Shown here: one piece after another, positions 49,863-60,429 of the stretch
Numbering within the stretch: the stretch's first letter is position 1
Layout of the letters: each line of letters begins with the position of its first letter
Assembly (NCBI GenBank): GCA_023055425.1
Contig: JALGPY010000005.1
Span: 83,493,495 to 83,557,494 of the forward strand
DNA from: Linanthus parryae
Taxonomy: Eukaryota; Streptophyta; Magnoliopsida; Ericales; Polemoniaceae
Length of the DNA stretch: 64,000 nt
Direction: 5' to 3'
Notes under the pieces: model-generated
Told to the model about the DNA's origin: nothing
The model's input: only the letters and a program-made list of their open reading frames with translations
Database searches by the model: none
Translations under genes and position numbers: made by a program

Positions 49863-49982
49863 ATCTCCATGTGTTCCAGAGTAAACAAAGATCAAAAGAT
49901 ACCCGTGAGGTAATCAAATAAAAAAAATAACTAAAATAAAGAAATGCTTTAAAATCATTTTTAACTAACTAATCAACCGTTA

Positions 49983-50000
49983 TCCCCGGAAACGGCGCCA
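49983..50000 (-). promoter_or_regulatory. Primer binding site of interior B (tRNA-Asp type)
   Basis: Minus strand TGGCGCCGTTTCCGGGGA, six bases inside the right LTR; one base closer to the usual tRNA-Asp site than that of interior A. Confidence 0.87.
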
Positions 50001-50006
50001 AAAATT

Positions 50007-51699
50007 TGACGCGGTTTCTTAACGCGCTTAGACGCAAGTATACGGTTAAGTAGTATTAGGAGTATTTTAAGACTCCGAGTATCGAACCCAAGGGAATTTC
50101 ACGATTATTAGCTAATTAAAGATTAATTCTAAGATATCTAGGTAACCGGTAAAAAGTGTTGATTTTGAGAGTTCGTCGCCCACAAACAAGCGACTTAAAA
50201 TAAATGACAACTACGCTAATTGTTTTTGTATGATTTTCACTTTAAACGAGAATACTTGTGATGGAATACGATTAATAAGGAGAACTAGGCAACTGATGGT
50301 CCCTAGGGTTGCTAACAATTTCCGGATCATGCTTGAAACACTCTATGCATGTTCTAATTACACCGGGTAACACACATCATTATATTCTATCGATCTCACA
50401 TGAATTTGTGTAAAAAGTTGTCTTCGGGTCCTTTCGGTCTACCGTCGTCTACCGTTACGTTCTAGCTGGCTAGTCAACTTCATTCACCGGGTCCTGTCGG
50501 TCCACGGATTCACTCACCTAACTAGTTCAACCGAATCTACCCACACATGACTACTTCTATTTATCTCGCCTATCGGTCTCAATGATTCGGGAATAAAAAC
50601 CGGATCTTATTCGTAGCCGAGTTAAGTCTCTGTCGAGCACCCACCTAGTTCACTAAGAACTCCGGTTGGCGACTCCCTTGTTGCTAAGAATTAAGCCTAG
50701 ATCATAATTTCTAATCAATTAGTTTATAACATTAAGCTATGAATTCAACTAGATCATCATCTTCATCCAACATGGTCGTTCCATTCATCACTAACACGTG
50801 TCAATAGCCTTAGTTTAAGGATTCACAATACAAGATGAAGAATAATAAACATTAATTGGATCAAACGCATGAATCAATCAACAAAATCCAGAAAATAAGT
50901 TTAAGTCAAAACCCTAATCTCTCCATAGAGCATAGCAAAGAAATTAGTTACTCATCGTTATGCTAAAATCGCAAGTATTCTCCATAGAATGATAAAGAGA
51001 GGGTAAGATAAGGAACAATCGATGAAATCGCCAAAGCTTTGGCGAATCCGTGCAATCCCCAAGCTCCTTGCTGCTCTCCAATGGCTCCTGTACATGAATA
51101 ATCTGCTACTAGGTCTTCTCTGCCCGTATTTTACTAGTTCTTCACGATTTTTAATGTTATTTGGTCGAAATTGCACTTCAGCCCCCTCCACTTTGTAATT
51201 TTCGGACAGAATTGTTTGCTGATCTTGCGCGGGCTGTATCTCCCTCATACGGACTCTTATTTGGGCCTACCATATATTTTTGGAAAGCTACGGATGTATA
51301 CTTTCCAATGCCGCATGCCTTGCTACAAAATTCTTTGTAGATTTTCCTGAGCACCGAAAAGAGTGCATGCTGGTCCTGTGTGACTTTTCCAACTTTGCTT
51401 CATTTTTGCGTCTTCTTTTCTCCTCTTCATCTAGTTCCATACCAAGAATATACAAGCCTCTCATAAGCTCCATTGCACCTATTTTACCTGAGATACAGAA
51501 AACTAAACAACCTGTGCAATTATCATCGCACATATTAAAGAAAACATGCTCAAATAAGCTAGAAATACAACTTTTCACTCCTAGGCTTGTAAGTCATCAA
51601 TTTCACATATTAGTGCACATATAACATATAAATCATGTGAGCTAAGCCTAATACAAGTAATACAAAAGTATAATAATAACTCTTAAGAGAGAGTTATCA
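50007..51699 (-). repeat. Right LTR of the composite (B type)
   Basis: 1693 bp, TGACGCGG to GAGAGTTATCA. Matches the middle LTR throughout and supplies the empty site for LARD-1. The ORFs at 50958-51624 mirror those at 45634-45932 in the middle LTR and are not genes. Confidence 0.92.
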
Positions 51700-51893
51700 G
51701 CTATCATATGAGATAGGCTTACGTTCACGTTTGGCTGCTATCTAGGCAGATAGGCTTTGATCGCGCTTGGCTGCTATCTAAACAGATAGGCTTTTCATTT
51801 TGCTGCTATCTAGACATATAGGCTTTTCATTTTGCTGCTATCTAAACAGATAGGCTTTGTATTTGGCTGCTATCTAAACAGATAGGCTTATAC
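51700..51893. repeat. Hairpin minisatellite of Tat-1, right part
   Basis: Completes the eighth unit (GCTAT/CATATGAGATAGGC) and adds five more of the GCTATCTAAACAGATAGGC type. With 24162-24422 this makes 13 hairpin units. Confidence 0.88.
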
Positions 51894-51944
51894 CTCATGT
51901 AGAGTGGCAAGGTGGGTTTGAAAGTTTAATCAGGAAAGGGATTC

Positions 51945-54827
51945 TGTAATACCTCGTTTTAAGAGTAGGGGTAAATTGGTAATTTGAGACAGGAATTCAA
52001 TTTGAGTCATTAAGGTTAATGGTATGAAGGTATTCCTAAAATGTTACTATTTATTAATATGTTAGGTACATATGGGTTGCATATATATCTAGTGTAGGGA
52101 ATGGTTAGGCTCATGCTTTACCTAAGGTTAAGACCCTATGATTTTCCTAGCTTTAGGCATGCTAGTCATGTCTCTTTTGTCCCATCAAGTTTATTTTCCC
52201 TACACACTTTATATTTCTCATTTTTCAAACTATCTTGTCCAATCAATCTCACTTTCCTAGTGTATTCCCGAATTTGAGAGGATGACTTCTCAAAACATGA
52301 CTAAAACTTGTTATTTTACTACTCTGAGTGTAGAAAAATAAGAGCAATATGTAAATATATGGACCAAATGACTATTTTATAACATCTCTTATCAATATGG
52401 ACCACAAAGAAGCTATGTAACAAGCTATATAGCATGACTAGAACATTATTGTATGAGCACACCAAAAATTAATAGTTATCATCATACTCTTAAATGACTA
52501 GACATAACTTGCTTACAAAATACTCAAGTCATCTTTGGCCATCATCACACCTTTGTGTAGTCTTTTCAAGTAAAGTAAAATCATTCCAACACTCTACATG
52601 ACTTGTCAAATCACTCCATTTTTATACTCAATATGAGTAGTCACATCACCACTCCAACACTCTACATGACTTGTCACATCACTCAATTTTTATACTCCAT
52701 ATGAGTAGTCACATACAATCAAACACTCAACATAAGTTGTCACATCACTCCATGTGAGTAGTCACATCCAATCCAACACTCAACAGGAGTAGTCACATCA
52801 CTCCACTCTAATACTTTACATGTCAAAGTCACATCATCCACTCCAAGACTCCACCTCTCTCTATAAATACCTACATCTCTCACTTGGATGAAATCATCAC
52901 CACACTCTCCTATTACTTCCATAGTTGAAGACCTCAAACTCTCTTTTTCTTTTAACTTCATTTGGGTATTCCTAAAGACCAAGTTTGGTAAGTTTCAATC
53001 ATAGTTCTTTATTTTGATCATTCATGCATCTTCTACACTAGAGTTATTCAATTTCATAATTAAATATTCATATATACCGTCTTCCTTCTATTTGATATAA
53101 CTAAAATGAAGTATTTTCATAAGATTGTGGAAAGAAATGAAATTAGAAAGAAGTTAGTCTCGTTTTGATACTCAATTTTCGTCCAAAATTCTTGACCTGA
53201 CTTAGAGAGATCATATCTCACTCATAAAAATTTAGTTTTTGTCCCACCTTATATCGTTTCAAAGGTCTACGAGTCTACTTTCATTTCCAACTGGTTTCAT
53301 ATTCAAATTATTTATAATTTTTCTAGAATACTATTTTTTGTAAGATGATTCGGGTCTGAAAATCTTGATTCGGAGATATTATTGAACCCAACTTTGTGAG
53401 GTCATAACTCACTCATACGAACTCCGTTTTTGCTCCACTTTATACTGTTACGAAGTCCTACGTGTCTACTTTCATCTCCAAGTGGTTTCACACCGAAATA
53501 AATTGTATATTTTTTAAAATACTGATTTTCGTAAACTGTGACAAGTTGAAAATTTTAATTTGGCACCCTATTGCAATTACTCATACCTCCCTCATACAAT
53601 TTTTACTTAAAAATAGTAGTAACTACTAGTTTGATAAAAATTAACTTAGAGTTATCACCATTTGCACATGAAAATATTTTGGTATTTATTCGGACCGTAA
53701 GAGTTGGATTTAATCATATGTCCTAACAAGGCATTCATATAGGATTAGTACAATCCTTTGTTAAGAGTACAATCGTGTAACTAGAAACTTGCCAATTATA
53801 TTGTAGGGGAAGGGTTCATAGAAGAGGGATACGTCTATCCGTAGAATATATTATCGTTCTAGTTCCCGTTGCTAATTGAGGTAAGTAAACATGCCAGGCC
53901 TAGTGAGCCCGTCCTCCTTTCGTGTCCAAATATTTTTATGGTTTCATGTCTCAAAATGTGATTTGTGATGTACATGTTCAACTTGGGATTTTGATTATGT
54001 GTCTAAATGATCTTTTCAAAGTTATCACATGATAAATTAATAATGTGTAATAACATAAAGTGGAAAGAGTTGGGCGGCGGAACACTATTTGGACACTTGG
54101 ATACTTATATGGTTAACCCGGCCGCACTTAGCCCCGGGTCGCTCCTTGTACTCACTCCTTCTGGGCGCAAGAACCCTTTAGGGGGCTGTCGACACTTAAG
54201 GTCTTGGTAGCTTGGTTATGGATATGTTGTGATATATTGACAGTTGGTTCTTCCCCGCTACAACAAAATAATAATGTTTTTTATGTGGGTAATTTATGGT
54301 GAATTGAATTATTGGAATCTCGTATTTGGGGCAATGGTATGGATTGAGAATGTTTTTCTAGGATATATGTCCCGATTATTTTAGATCACGTTCCTAAATT
54401 CGTATTATTAAAGATATAGTTGGGAAAAATAGATCTCTTTCATACATGGTCAATCATGTAAACATATTTGATTACCTTCCAATTATCATCTTGGTTTATA
54501 AAATAAAAATGTCTCTTATCCGGTTTACGTGTTTGGGTGTTTGCTTACTCAGCATTTCTCGCTGACTTTGGAAAAACTGCGGTCTTTGTTTCTTTCCCCC
54601 GCAGGCCTAGGCGAAGAAAGCTCAATGTAGGAGGGAGCACAAAAGTTGCACTAGATTATCTTAGTTTATTTTATTAGGTTGAACGCTTAGTTTAATTTTA
54701 GATTTTGTAATGTAATGAGACAATTATGCCATTTGTAATATATAACTATGGATGTTTTGTTCATGATTTCCGCCCTTTCGTTACACCCTCCCGGTCTCTC
54801 CCGAGCTGGAATATGGGGGTTGTTACA
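51945..54827 (+). mobile_element. Solo LTR (TGTAATACC type) in Tat-1
   Basis: 2883 bp from TGTAATACC to TGTTACA, flanked by GATTC (51940-51944 and 54828-54832), with no primer site or interior. It is related to LARD-1 and to 1-1562 in layout, but is a different family. A degenerate tandem repeat lies at about 52580-52850. Confidence 0.92.
52580..52850. repeat. Degenerate minisatellite in the solo LTR
   Basis: Several imperfect copies of a roughly 30- and 60-bp pattern built on ACTCTACATGACTTGTCACA and ATATGAGTAGTCACATC. The array is AT-rich and non-coding. Confidence 0.7.
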
Positions 54828-54832
54828 GATTC

Positions 54833-55078
54833 CCCATGGGAGAGTTATTATTGCTTATGAGACATTCGTATGGGAATGTACAGTCGTTAGTCACAAAATC
54901 TAGTGAAGAGAAGGCTAAGGACAATACCATTGCGTTCTTGAGTGGTGTTCGAGTGATAGTAATCCCGCCACAACCCTTAGATGTGATAGCCCTTCCTACC
55001 GTTGGAGTAGAAACTATTTACCTGCCTGCCTTCACTGTCGTGTTCGATGACCCTTTTCAAGGTGTAGACACTCTTTTT
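54833..55078 (-). other. Tat-1 interval between protease and minisatellite
   Basis: With 51894-51944 on the other side of the solo LTR this is all that lies between protease and the hairpin array. No RT motif is seen on the minus strand. The plus-strand ORF 54836-55156 has no recognisable domain and overlaps protease antisense, so I do not call it a gene. Confidence 0.6.
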
Positions 55079-56068
55079 TTAAGCAATTTTGGGAATCTCC
55101 TCTCGCGTGGGTTCCTTGTCGAATTCTTCGTGCATCACCATGACTCCGGCTGGTGACTGCCCTTTAAACTCTTCCCACTTGGGTAAGGGAGTATACCTCA
55201 ATAGGGTTGGAGTTTGTTCATCCGCCAATTCTGTAAACCATACAGCCTCGGACAAATGTGCCTCTACTAAATTGAAGGGGTTTACCGAGGCAGGTATCGC
55301 AACCAATCTGTTCTTCCAAATGGCCTTCATAACCTGGTGAGCCGTGGAGGGTACAGCGTCGAAGCGATGGATCCATGTCCGACCGATAATCATGTGATAA
55401 GTGGCGTTGGCCTTAATGACATGAAATTTGGTAGAACACTTGATCTGCCCAATCTGAATTCCCAATCGAATCCAGCCAACTGTCATTTTGGAGTCGCTTC
55501 CAAAATCCATTAGTGGTGACGGCCTCTTGACAATCTTGTCTTAGGGACCTGCAAGTTTCAGGGTACTGAGAGGAATTACATTCACCGCAGCTCCTCCATC
55601 AACAAAGGCCCTTTTGAACTCCACATGATTAATAGTGGCAGTTACGTACAACGGCCTCTGATGATTGGTGTTAGTTCTCTTGTCCGATTCGTCAAACGTT
55701 ATGCTCAGACCTCCTGGTCGCGCGGCCGTCATGACCCTTCCGTTCGAAATGACAAATTCTTCCCTGTGGTCCTTCGCTACCCTCAAGATCGCCTTTATCA
55801 TCTCATTCATGCACCTTTTTGAAAAATTCATCTCATCAAAGAATATAAAAAACTTAGCAGATTCCTTTATCCGCTCAGAACGCGAATCTTCGGTGTCATC
55901 ACAATATTCCACATCTTCATAAACCTCCGCTATCACTGGGGCTTCTTCCTCCTCGACCTCCTCGAGGTCTGTAATCGATATCATAGCTACCTCCTTTCCC
56001 TTGGGCTCCTGCCTTGCATGAGACGGTAGTGGGTTGTTGCGCACATCCTTGGTTGGATCATCGACCAC
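55079..56068 (-). pseudogene. Tat/Ogre-like aspartic protease (Tat-1)
   Basis: Starts MVDDPTKDVRNNPLP and has an acidic stretch (DLEEVEEEEAPVI). RAFVDGGAAVNVIPLSTL follows, the active site in D-G-G form, which is common in Tat and Ogre proteases. After an in-frame stop at 55541 the second half continues: MDFGSDSKMTVGWIRLG, TYHMIIGRTWIHRFDAVPST and HQVMKAIW. The flap and the hydrophobic-GRxWIH motif are intact. Only one stop separates the halves. Confidence 0.85.
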
Positions 56069-57547
56069 CTACTGTCCCTCCTTGATCTTTGTGTCCACCA
56101 ACCACCGGAGCTTTTTTGCATTCTCTGGTTGGGTGAAGCAACTGCCCGTGGCACTCGCACCACCTTGTATCCTGCAGCTGGTCTTTCGTGGTATTGTTCT
56201 CTAAGGGTGGCAGGATCCCATCTTTGCGCCATCTCCAGCAGAGGTCTATTGCATCCTCGACTGAACAAGGCAAAGGTGGTGCCTCCTAGGGCGCGGGCTA
56301 CTGCTGTTTATTAGGGTATGGTATTGCATGGACACTAACGTCCCGAGACCGTTTGTAGTTGTAATTTCACATTTTGAAGTTTGGACTCGCCTGTGTACGC
56401 TCGTTAGCGTACCGCTTCCTCATCCTTTCCATCAGGGGCTCCATGTTCCTGGTACTTTCCACAAGTCGCTAAAAGGTAGGCATGTTAAAGTTAATGAGCA
56501 TACCTTTGTATCCGTCGCGCATGCCCTGAAGGCATATCTCCACTAGTCGACTTTCCAGGACATCATCCACACATTCCAAGGACTTGGCCCTGAATCTTTT
56601 GATGAAGGCGACCCCCTCTTCGTTACTCTTCTGGTACATGCGTGAGAGGTGGATAGTGGTGACCTTTTCTTCGACCTGAAAGAATTTATTGTAGAAATTC
56701 TTCACCATGTCCTCCCATGTTTTGACGGATCCTGCCTCCAAGGTCCTATACCATTTATACGCGACAGGCCCCTTTGACTTGGTAAACTCGCGCATCAATA
56801 ACCTGGTATCTACCTCGTGTGGGCCCATCATGTCAATGAATCGCATCACATGCTCGTGCGCGTTCCCGCCGACATCATCAAACTTCTCCCACTTTGGTGC
56901 TTTGTATCCAGTAGGTTTGGGCATCAGGTAGACGTCCCGTGGAATGGGAGGCGCGCTCTCAACCTTTGGGATAACAGCCTCTGCGAAACTCTGGTGCGCC
57001 ATGATGCTGTCTATGCGCTGTTCCAAGGCCGCGAAGCCCAGAATGTAAGGCATCATCGGATCATAGGGAGGTGACGGCGGGAGTGCATGGCTGCCTAGTC
57101 TCCCACCTGTGAGATCAGGCACCGCCGAGTATGATGTAGGGTTCCCCTTTGTTATTAGGGAGGAGGTTGTCGGGACGCTCGGAGCTTGTGGTCCGAAGCC
57201 ACCGGAGAAATAAGATTGCGCAACAGACGTATGCACTATGGATGTGGTTGCCGCCACTAGTAGAGGCAACGAGGCTGTCAGTGATGGGACTAAATCCCCT
57301 GTGGTTGTGTTCTGAGCAATCCATTCCAAGATTGCCATGATTTGAGAAATCTGGGTGGACTGAGCCTGCATCATCTGAGCTTGACTGTGAATCGTGGCTT
57401 GGAGTATTTCTAAAGAAGGCCCTCCTCAGCAGCTACTTGCGTGCGGACGCTGGGATGGGCGGTGATATTGAGAAGTCCCTCTTTCCCTGAGGTCTCCTCA
57501 TGGGAAGGAGACCGATCACCGTCACGGCCATGTACATCAGAAGACAT
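56058..57547 (-). pseudogene. Tat/Ogre-like gag (Tat-1)
   Basis: ATG 57547 gives MSSDVHGRDGDRSPSHEETS, but the frame stops at 57410. From 57374 it is open for 301 codons: MMQAQSTQISQIMAILE (coiled coil), then KPTGYKAPKWEKFDDVGG, HVMRFIDMMGP, YKWYRTLEAGSVKTWEDM, FIKRFRAKSLECV and LVEICLQGM, the core of Tat-group gag. A zinc-knuckle-like segment CECHGQLLHPTRECKK lies at about 56160-56110 in another frame. So the gene has at least two frameshifts. Confidence 0.88.
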
Positions 57548-57601
57548 TATGGAAGGGTTGGAAGAGATTGGGCTGGAAAAGATTGAAGGTGGATGCTTCA
57601 C

Positions 57602-57614
57602 GCCGGGTTCACCA
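57602..57614 (-). promoter_or_regulatory. Primer binding site of Tat-1
   Basis: Minus strand TGGTGAACCCGGC, three bases inside the 5' LTR. The leading TGG fits a tRNA CCA end, but I cannot assign the tRNA with confidence. Confidence 0.65.
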
Positions 57615-57617
57615 AAT

Positions 57618-58259
57618 TGTGAAAACAGGAATCCCTCGGGGAGATCCAAGTTTACACTTCAAGTAGAGAATAGGAACACAGAGAGATGTAGGGTGTGTGT
57701 AGGGAGAGGGTAAGCACTGGTAACTGCTCGAGAGAGAGACAGTAGGCTGAGAGAGAGAGTGGCTGCTTAGCGTTCCAAGAACTGAGTGATATCCAGTGTG
57801 TAATTAGTCGGTACTCAGCCCTCGTAATGGAAAGATAACGATTCTATATATAGTGGGGAAGTGAACGTTGAGGTGGTTAATGCACCATAAATGGAAGCTT
57901 AATGGTAGACCCCCAACGACACGTTCGACAGTGTATATAGGAACCGTTACGTATCTGCCCGCAAGTATCGGAGACCGTTATGATATCAGCCGCATTGATG
58001 GGACATGTAAGCCTAGAACCTCTCAGTCAGTTACCAGAGGTCGCGCACGAGCTTGGTTGTCGCACGCGCGCGACGGGCCTTACCCTAGCCTCTAAACCAC
58101 TAAGTCCCTACAAATCCCTTGTTGGTACGCGAGGGCCCTGTCTCGCAGCCCCCACGTGGATCTGTATAGGTAGTGATCCGGTGTGTATGGAGCACAGCTA
58201 GGTGTGATGGATTGTTGCCACGTGGCTGTGATCTGCTTTTCTGGAAAGCTGTATCTACA
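57618..58259 (-). repeat. 5' LTR of Tat-1
   Basis: 642 bp, TGTGAAAAC to ATCTACA, the same length as the 3' LTR. It keeps the CACGTG boxes (58219-58224, 58153-58158) and the TATA box. Confidence 0.92.
57844..57853 (-). promoter_or_regulatory. TATA box of the Tat-1 5' LTR
   Basis: CTATATATAG, conserved at 19373-19382 in the other LTR. On the minus strand it is followed by a CT-rich region fitting R/U5. It is palindromic, so direction rests on the element's orientation. Confidence 0.55.
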
Positions 58260-58264
58260 CCAGG

Positions 58265-58740
58265 CCATCTTCGAATACCTTCACAGTGAAACAGTCTTCA
58301 TGTTCGTAATAATTTGGAAGGTGGAGAGATTTGAAGACTTTAAATTTCACATTGTCCTCATTAATCTGCATGGTCAGTTCTTTGCTTTTGCATTTTATCA
58401 TGGCCTCTCAAGTGGCCACAAACGGTCCGCCAAGAATGAGTGGTACATCTCCCGCCTCCATGTCCAGAATTACGAAATCTTCCGGAAAAATTAACTCTCC
58501 GACTTTCACCAGGATATCTTCAATGACTCAATATGCTTGTTTTACGGACATGTCCGCCATCTGAAGCATGACTATGTGGTTCTGAGTTCGCCGAATTTTA
58601 AACTTTTGAAAATCGACAAGGGCATCATATTGAGACTAGCCCCGAGGTCACACAGAGCCTTTCCTGTGTAAGCATTACCTATGGTCACAGGCATGACAAA
58701 ACGGCTAAGATCCTTCATCTTCCTTGGTATCCCATTCTTA
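58265..58740 (-). pseudogene. Athila-like protease (Ath-1), cut by Tat-1
   Basis: Minus strand gives ASLNMMPLSIF (post active-site motif), ADMSVKQAY, GELIFPEDFVILDMEAGD, VPLILGGPFVAT and LTMQINEDNVKFKVFKSL, with stops at two positions and a frame change. It reaches VKVFEDGL at the edge, and the same frame resumes at 19141. Homologous to 34451-33888 of interior A. Confidence 0.87.
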
Positions 58741-60410
58741 ACACAGTTGTCTTATGCCGTCAGATTTATAGTCTCGAAATCGCTCATCTGCATCCTACCA
58801 TATAGAATGTCCTTGAGGAATTGGGCATAAGTGGGCATCTTTTCCAAATCCTCAGCAAATAGTATGTTGATCTGTAGCTGTTTGAAAATCTTGAGAAATT
58901 TAGTGTAGCCCTTTCCATCATCCCTCTTTTGTGTCTTCAAAGGATACAACATCTCTTTGGAGATAGGTACCATTTCAGGATTATCTTTTTCGGTTCGCAT
59001 TGCATCATGTCCAACCGAGCCCTTTGGCTGGGAGCGGACGGCTTGGTTGACATCCGGGAAAAAAACTTCGTGTTCGATGGCTAGGATAAGAGGGATCATG
59101 TCGTGCTAATCCACTTCGAGTAGTGATGGCATTGATCTGAGCACGTGGAGTATTAACTATAGTTGAGGGTAACTTTCCCGGGGCTCTTTCGGTTTCCTGT
59201 TGTGACATCTTCCCGACTTGCACCTATAGTGTTCTTAATGAAGTTTTTGTCTGATGAAGATTTCTGCCACAGTGTCGATTTTTGTGTTTGTCTGAGCAAA
59301 CTTGGCGTTCAAATTTACAGTCATATTTTGAAGCATGGCTTTAATTTCAGCCAGTTCATTGCTGGATTGCAGGGCTGGTGATGCATGTCATGCATGTGGC
59401 TTGTGCTGGAATACGGGTGCATAAAATGCAGAATTAGGATTCCCGTACAGGAACCCGGGATGGTCCCATGTTCCTGGTCTGTAGCGGCTTGGGTCCCACT
59501 GTTGTTGCACATAGTTGGCTTCCTCTGTCTCGAGCTCGTTGATAGCTTCTTCCAAGTCTGGCTCCTCTGCTGCTGCGACAGTCTTCTTTTCTGCATAGAC
59601 CTTCTTCACCATGTTGGTAACCACTTTGTTCAGATTCTCAATTCGATCATCGACTACTGGCTCAACTAGGGCGGCAAGCCTTTTATCATCAAACAGGCGA
59701 GTGTCCTGCTTGTCTAACTACTTCATTAACTCATAGGCTCAATCCTTATCCACATGGTACAGGAAGTTTCCACCGGCTTCTCTGACATTTCTTTCAGCAT
59801 TCTCCCTATCTAGGTCATGATATAATGCTTGCAGAATCTTTGGGTCCCCAAAACCGTGATTTGGGCACCTTTTCACCAATATAATTAGTCTGTCCCATGC
59901 ATCTAACACCGTCTCTCCCATCTTCTATTTGAATGATGGAATCTTGCTATACTCATGTATTGATGGATTCGAACCAGTCTTTAGTTTCTCCATACAGACG
60001 GTATGGAAAAGGATAAGCTTGAGTGCTTCAGCATCGTCTCCCTTGTACCGGACTTTGTTGAAGTAATCTTCAAAGTTCTCGATAAATTCATTCGGGTGTT
60101 CATCGGCTCTGCCGTGGAACGGGCACTGAGTCTGAACAGTATGAATGGTGGAGGGTCTTAAATCGAAGTGCTCCGCAGTGATTTTTGGCGCTACGATTTC
60201 TAGCTCATGTCCTCCCGAAGGCCCTTCAAAATTTTCCACAAGATCTTTTGCAGATTTGTTGTATGCCCTCTAGTTGCTCCGGGCAGAAAACATTGTTGAA
60301 ATCAGCTCCTCAATGTATCGAGCCATCTGAGCTGGAGTGCGTGCTTCTGGATCGCCTGGTAAATTTTCCATCCGGCTTTCGCAGTTTCTGCATCTCTGGT
60401 CTTTGAAAAG
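58741..60410 (-). pseudogene. Athila-like gag (Ath-1)
   Basis: Pieces in order along the minus strand: about 60410-60240 (DPLDNPEQLFKDQR, the extreme N-terminus), 60239-59925 (ENFEGPSGGHELEIV, AEHFDLRPSTIHTVQ, RADEHPNEFIENFEDYF), 59921-59739 (LDAWDRLIILVKRCPNHGF), 59624-59388 and 59223-58752 (QINAITTRSGLARHD; YPLKTQKRDDGKGYTKFLKIFK). Close to interior A gag in order and wording. Several stops and frame changes. The N-terminal piece runs almost into the LTR, so the primer site and leader are deleted. Confidence 0.85.
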
Positions 60411-60429
60411 CTGTTCTGGATTGTCGAGT

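Larger units (their letters stand above)
24423..51699 (-). mobile_element. Composite Athila-like element: LTR / interior A / LTR / interior B / LTR
   Basis: Three LTRs (24423-26039; 36492-37495 joined to 45363-46053; 50007-51699) enclose two interiors, A (26040-36491) and B (46054-50006). Each interior has its own primer site next to the LTR on its right and polypurine tract next to the LTR on its left, so both read on the minus strand. GCTAT abuts both outer ends. The middle and right LTRs are near-identical by eye along about 1.69 kb. The left LTR matches them closely only over its first about 450 bp and is largely different beyond. A simple single insertion cannot give unlike outer LTRs, so recombination between related elements is inferred. 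Confidence 0.85.
19147..58259 (-). mobile_element. Tat-1: Tat/Ogre-like gypsy element, gag-protease only, with antisense gene
   Basis: Two 642-bp LTRs (19147-19788 and 57618-58259) and a 5-bp duplication CCAGG (19142-19146, 58260-58264). Primer site and polypurine tract give minus orientation. Own sequence is 19147-24422, 51700-51944 and 54833-58259; the rest is nested. It carries gag and protease near the 5' LTR, then a hairpin minisatellite, then an antisense multi-exon gene next to the 3' LTR. No RT, RNase H or integrase is found, so it resembles the gag-only non-autonomous class. It inserted in the Ath-1 protease end: the reading VKVFEDGL at 58265 joins directly to ENEEL at 19141. Confidence 0.9.

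Noticed and set aside
45599..51624. Recurring ORFs of 85-114 codons rich in serine and phenylalanine (45634-45932 and 51280-51624)
   Set aside because: These are the same part of the middle and right composite LTRs; no domain, and both strands are open because of composition.
54836..55156. Plus-strand 106-codon ORF after the solo LTR
   Set aside because: Antisense to the protease end, no domain, and its start falls at the solo LTR duplication.
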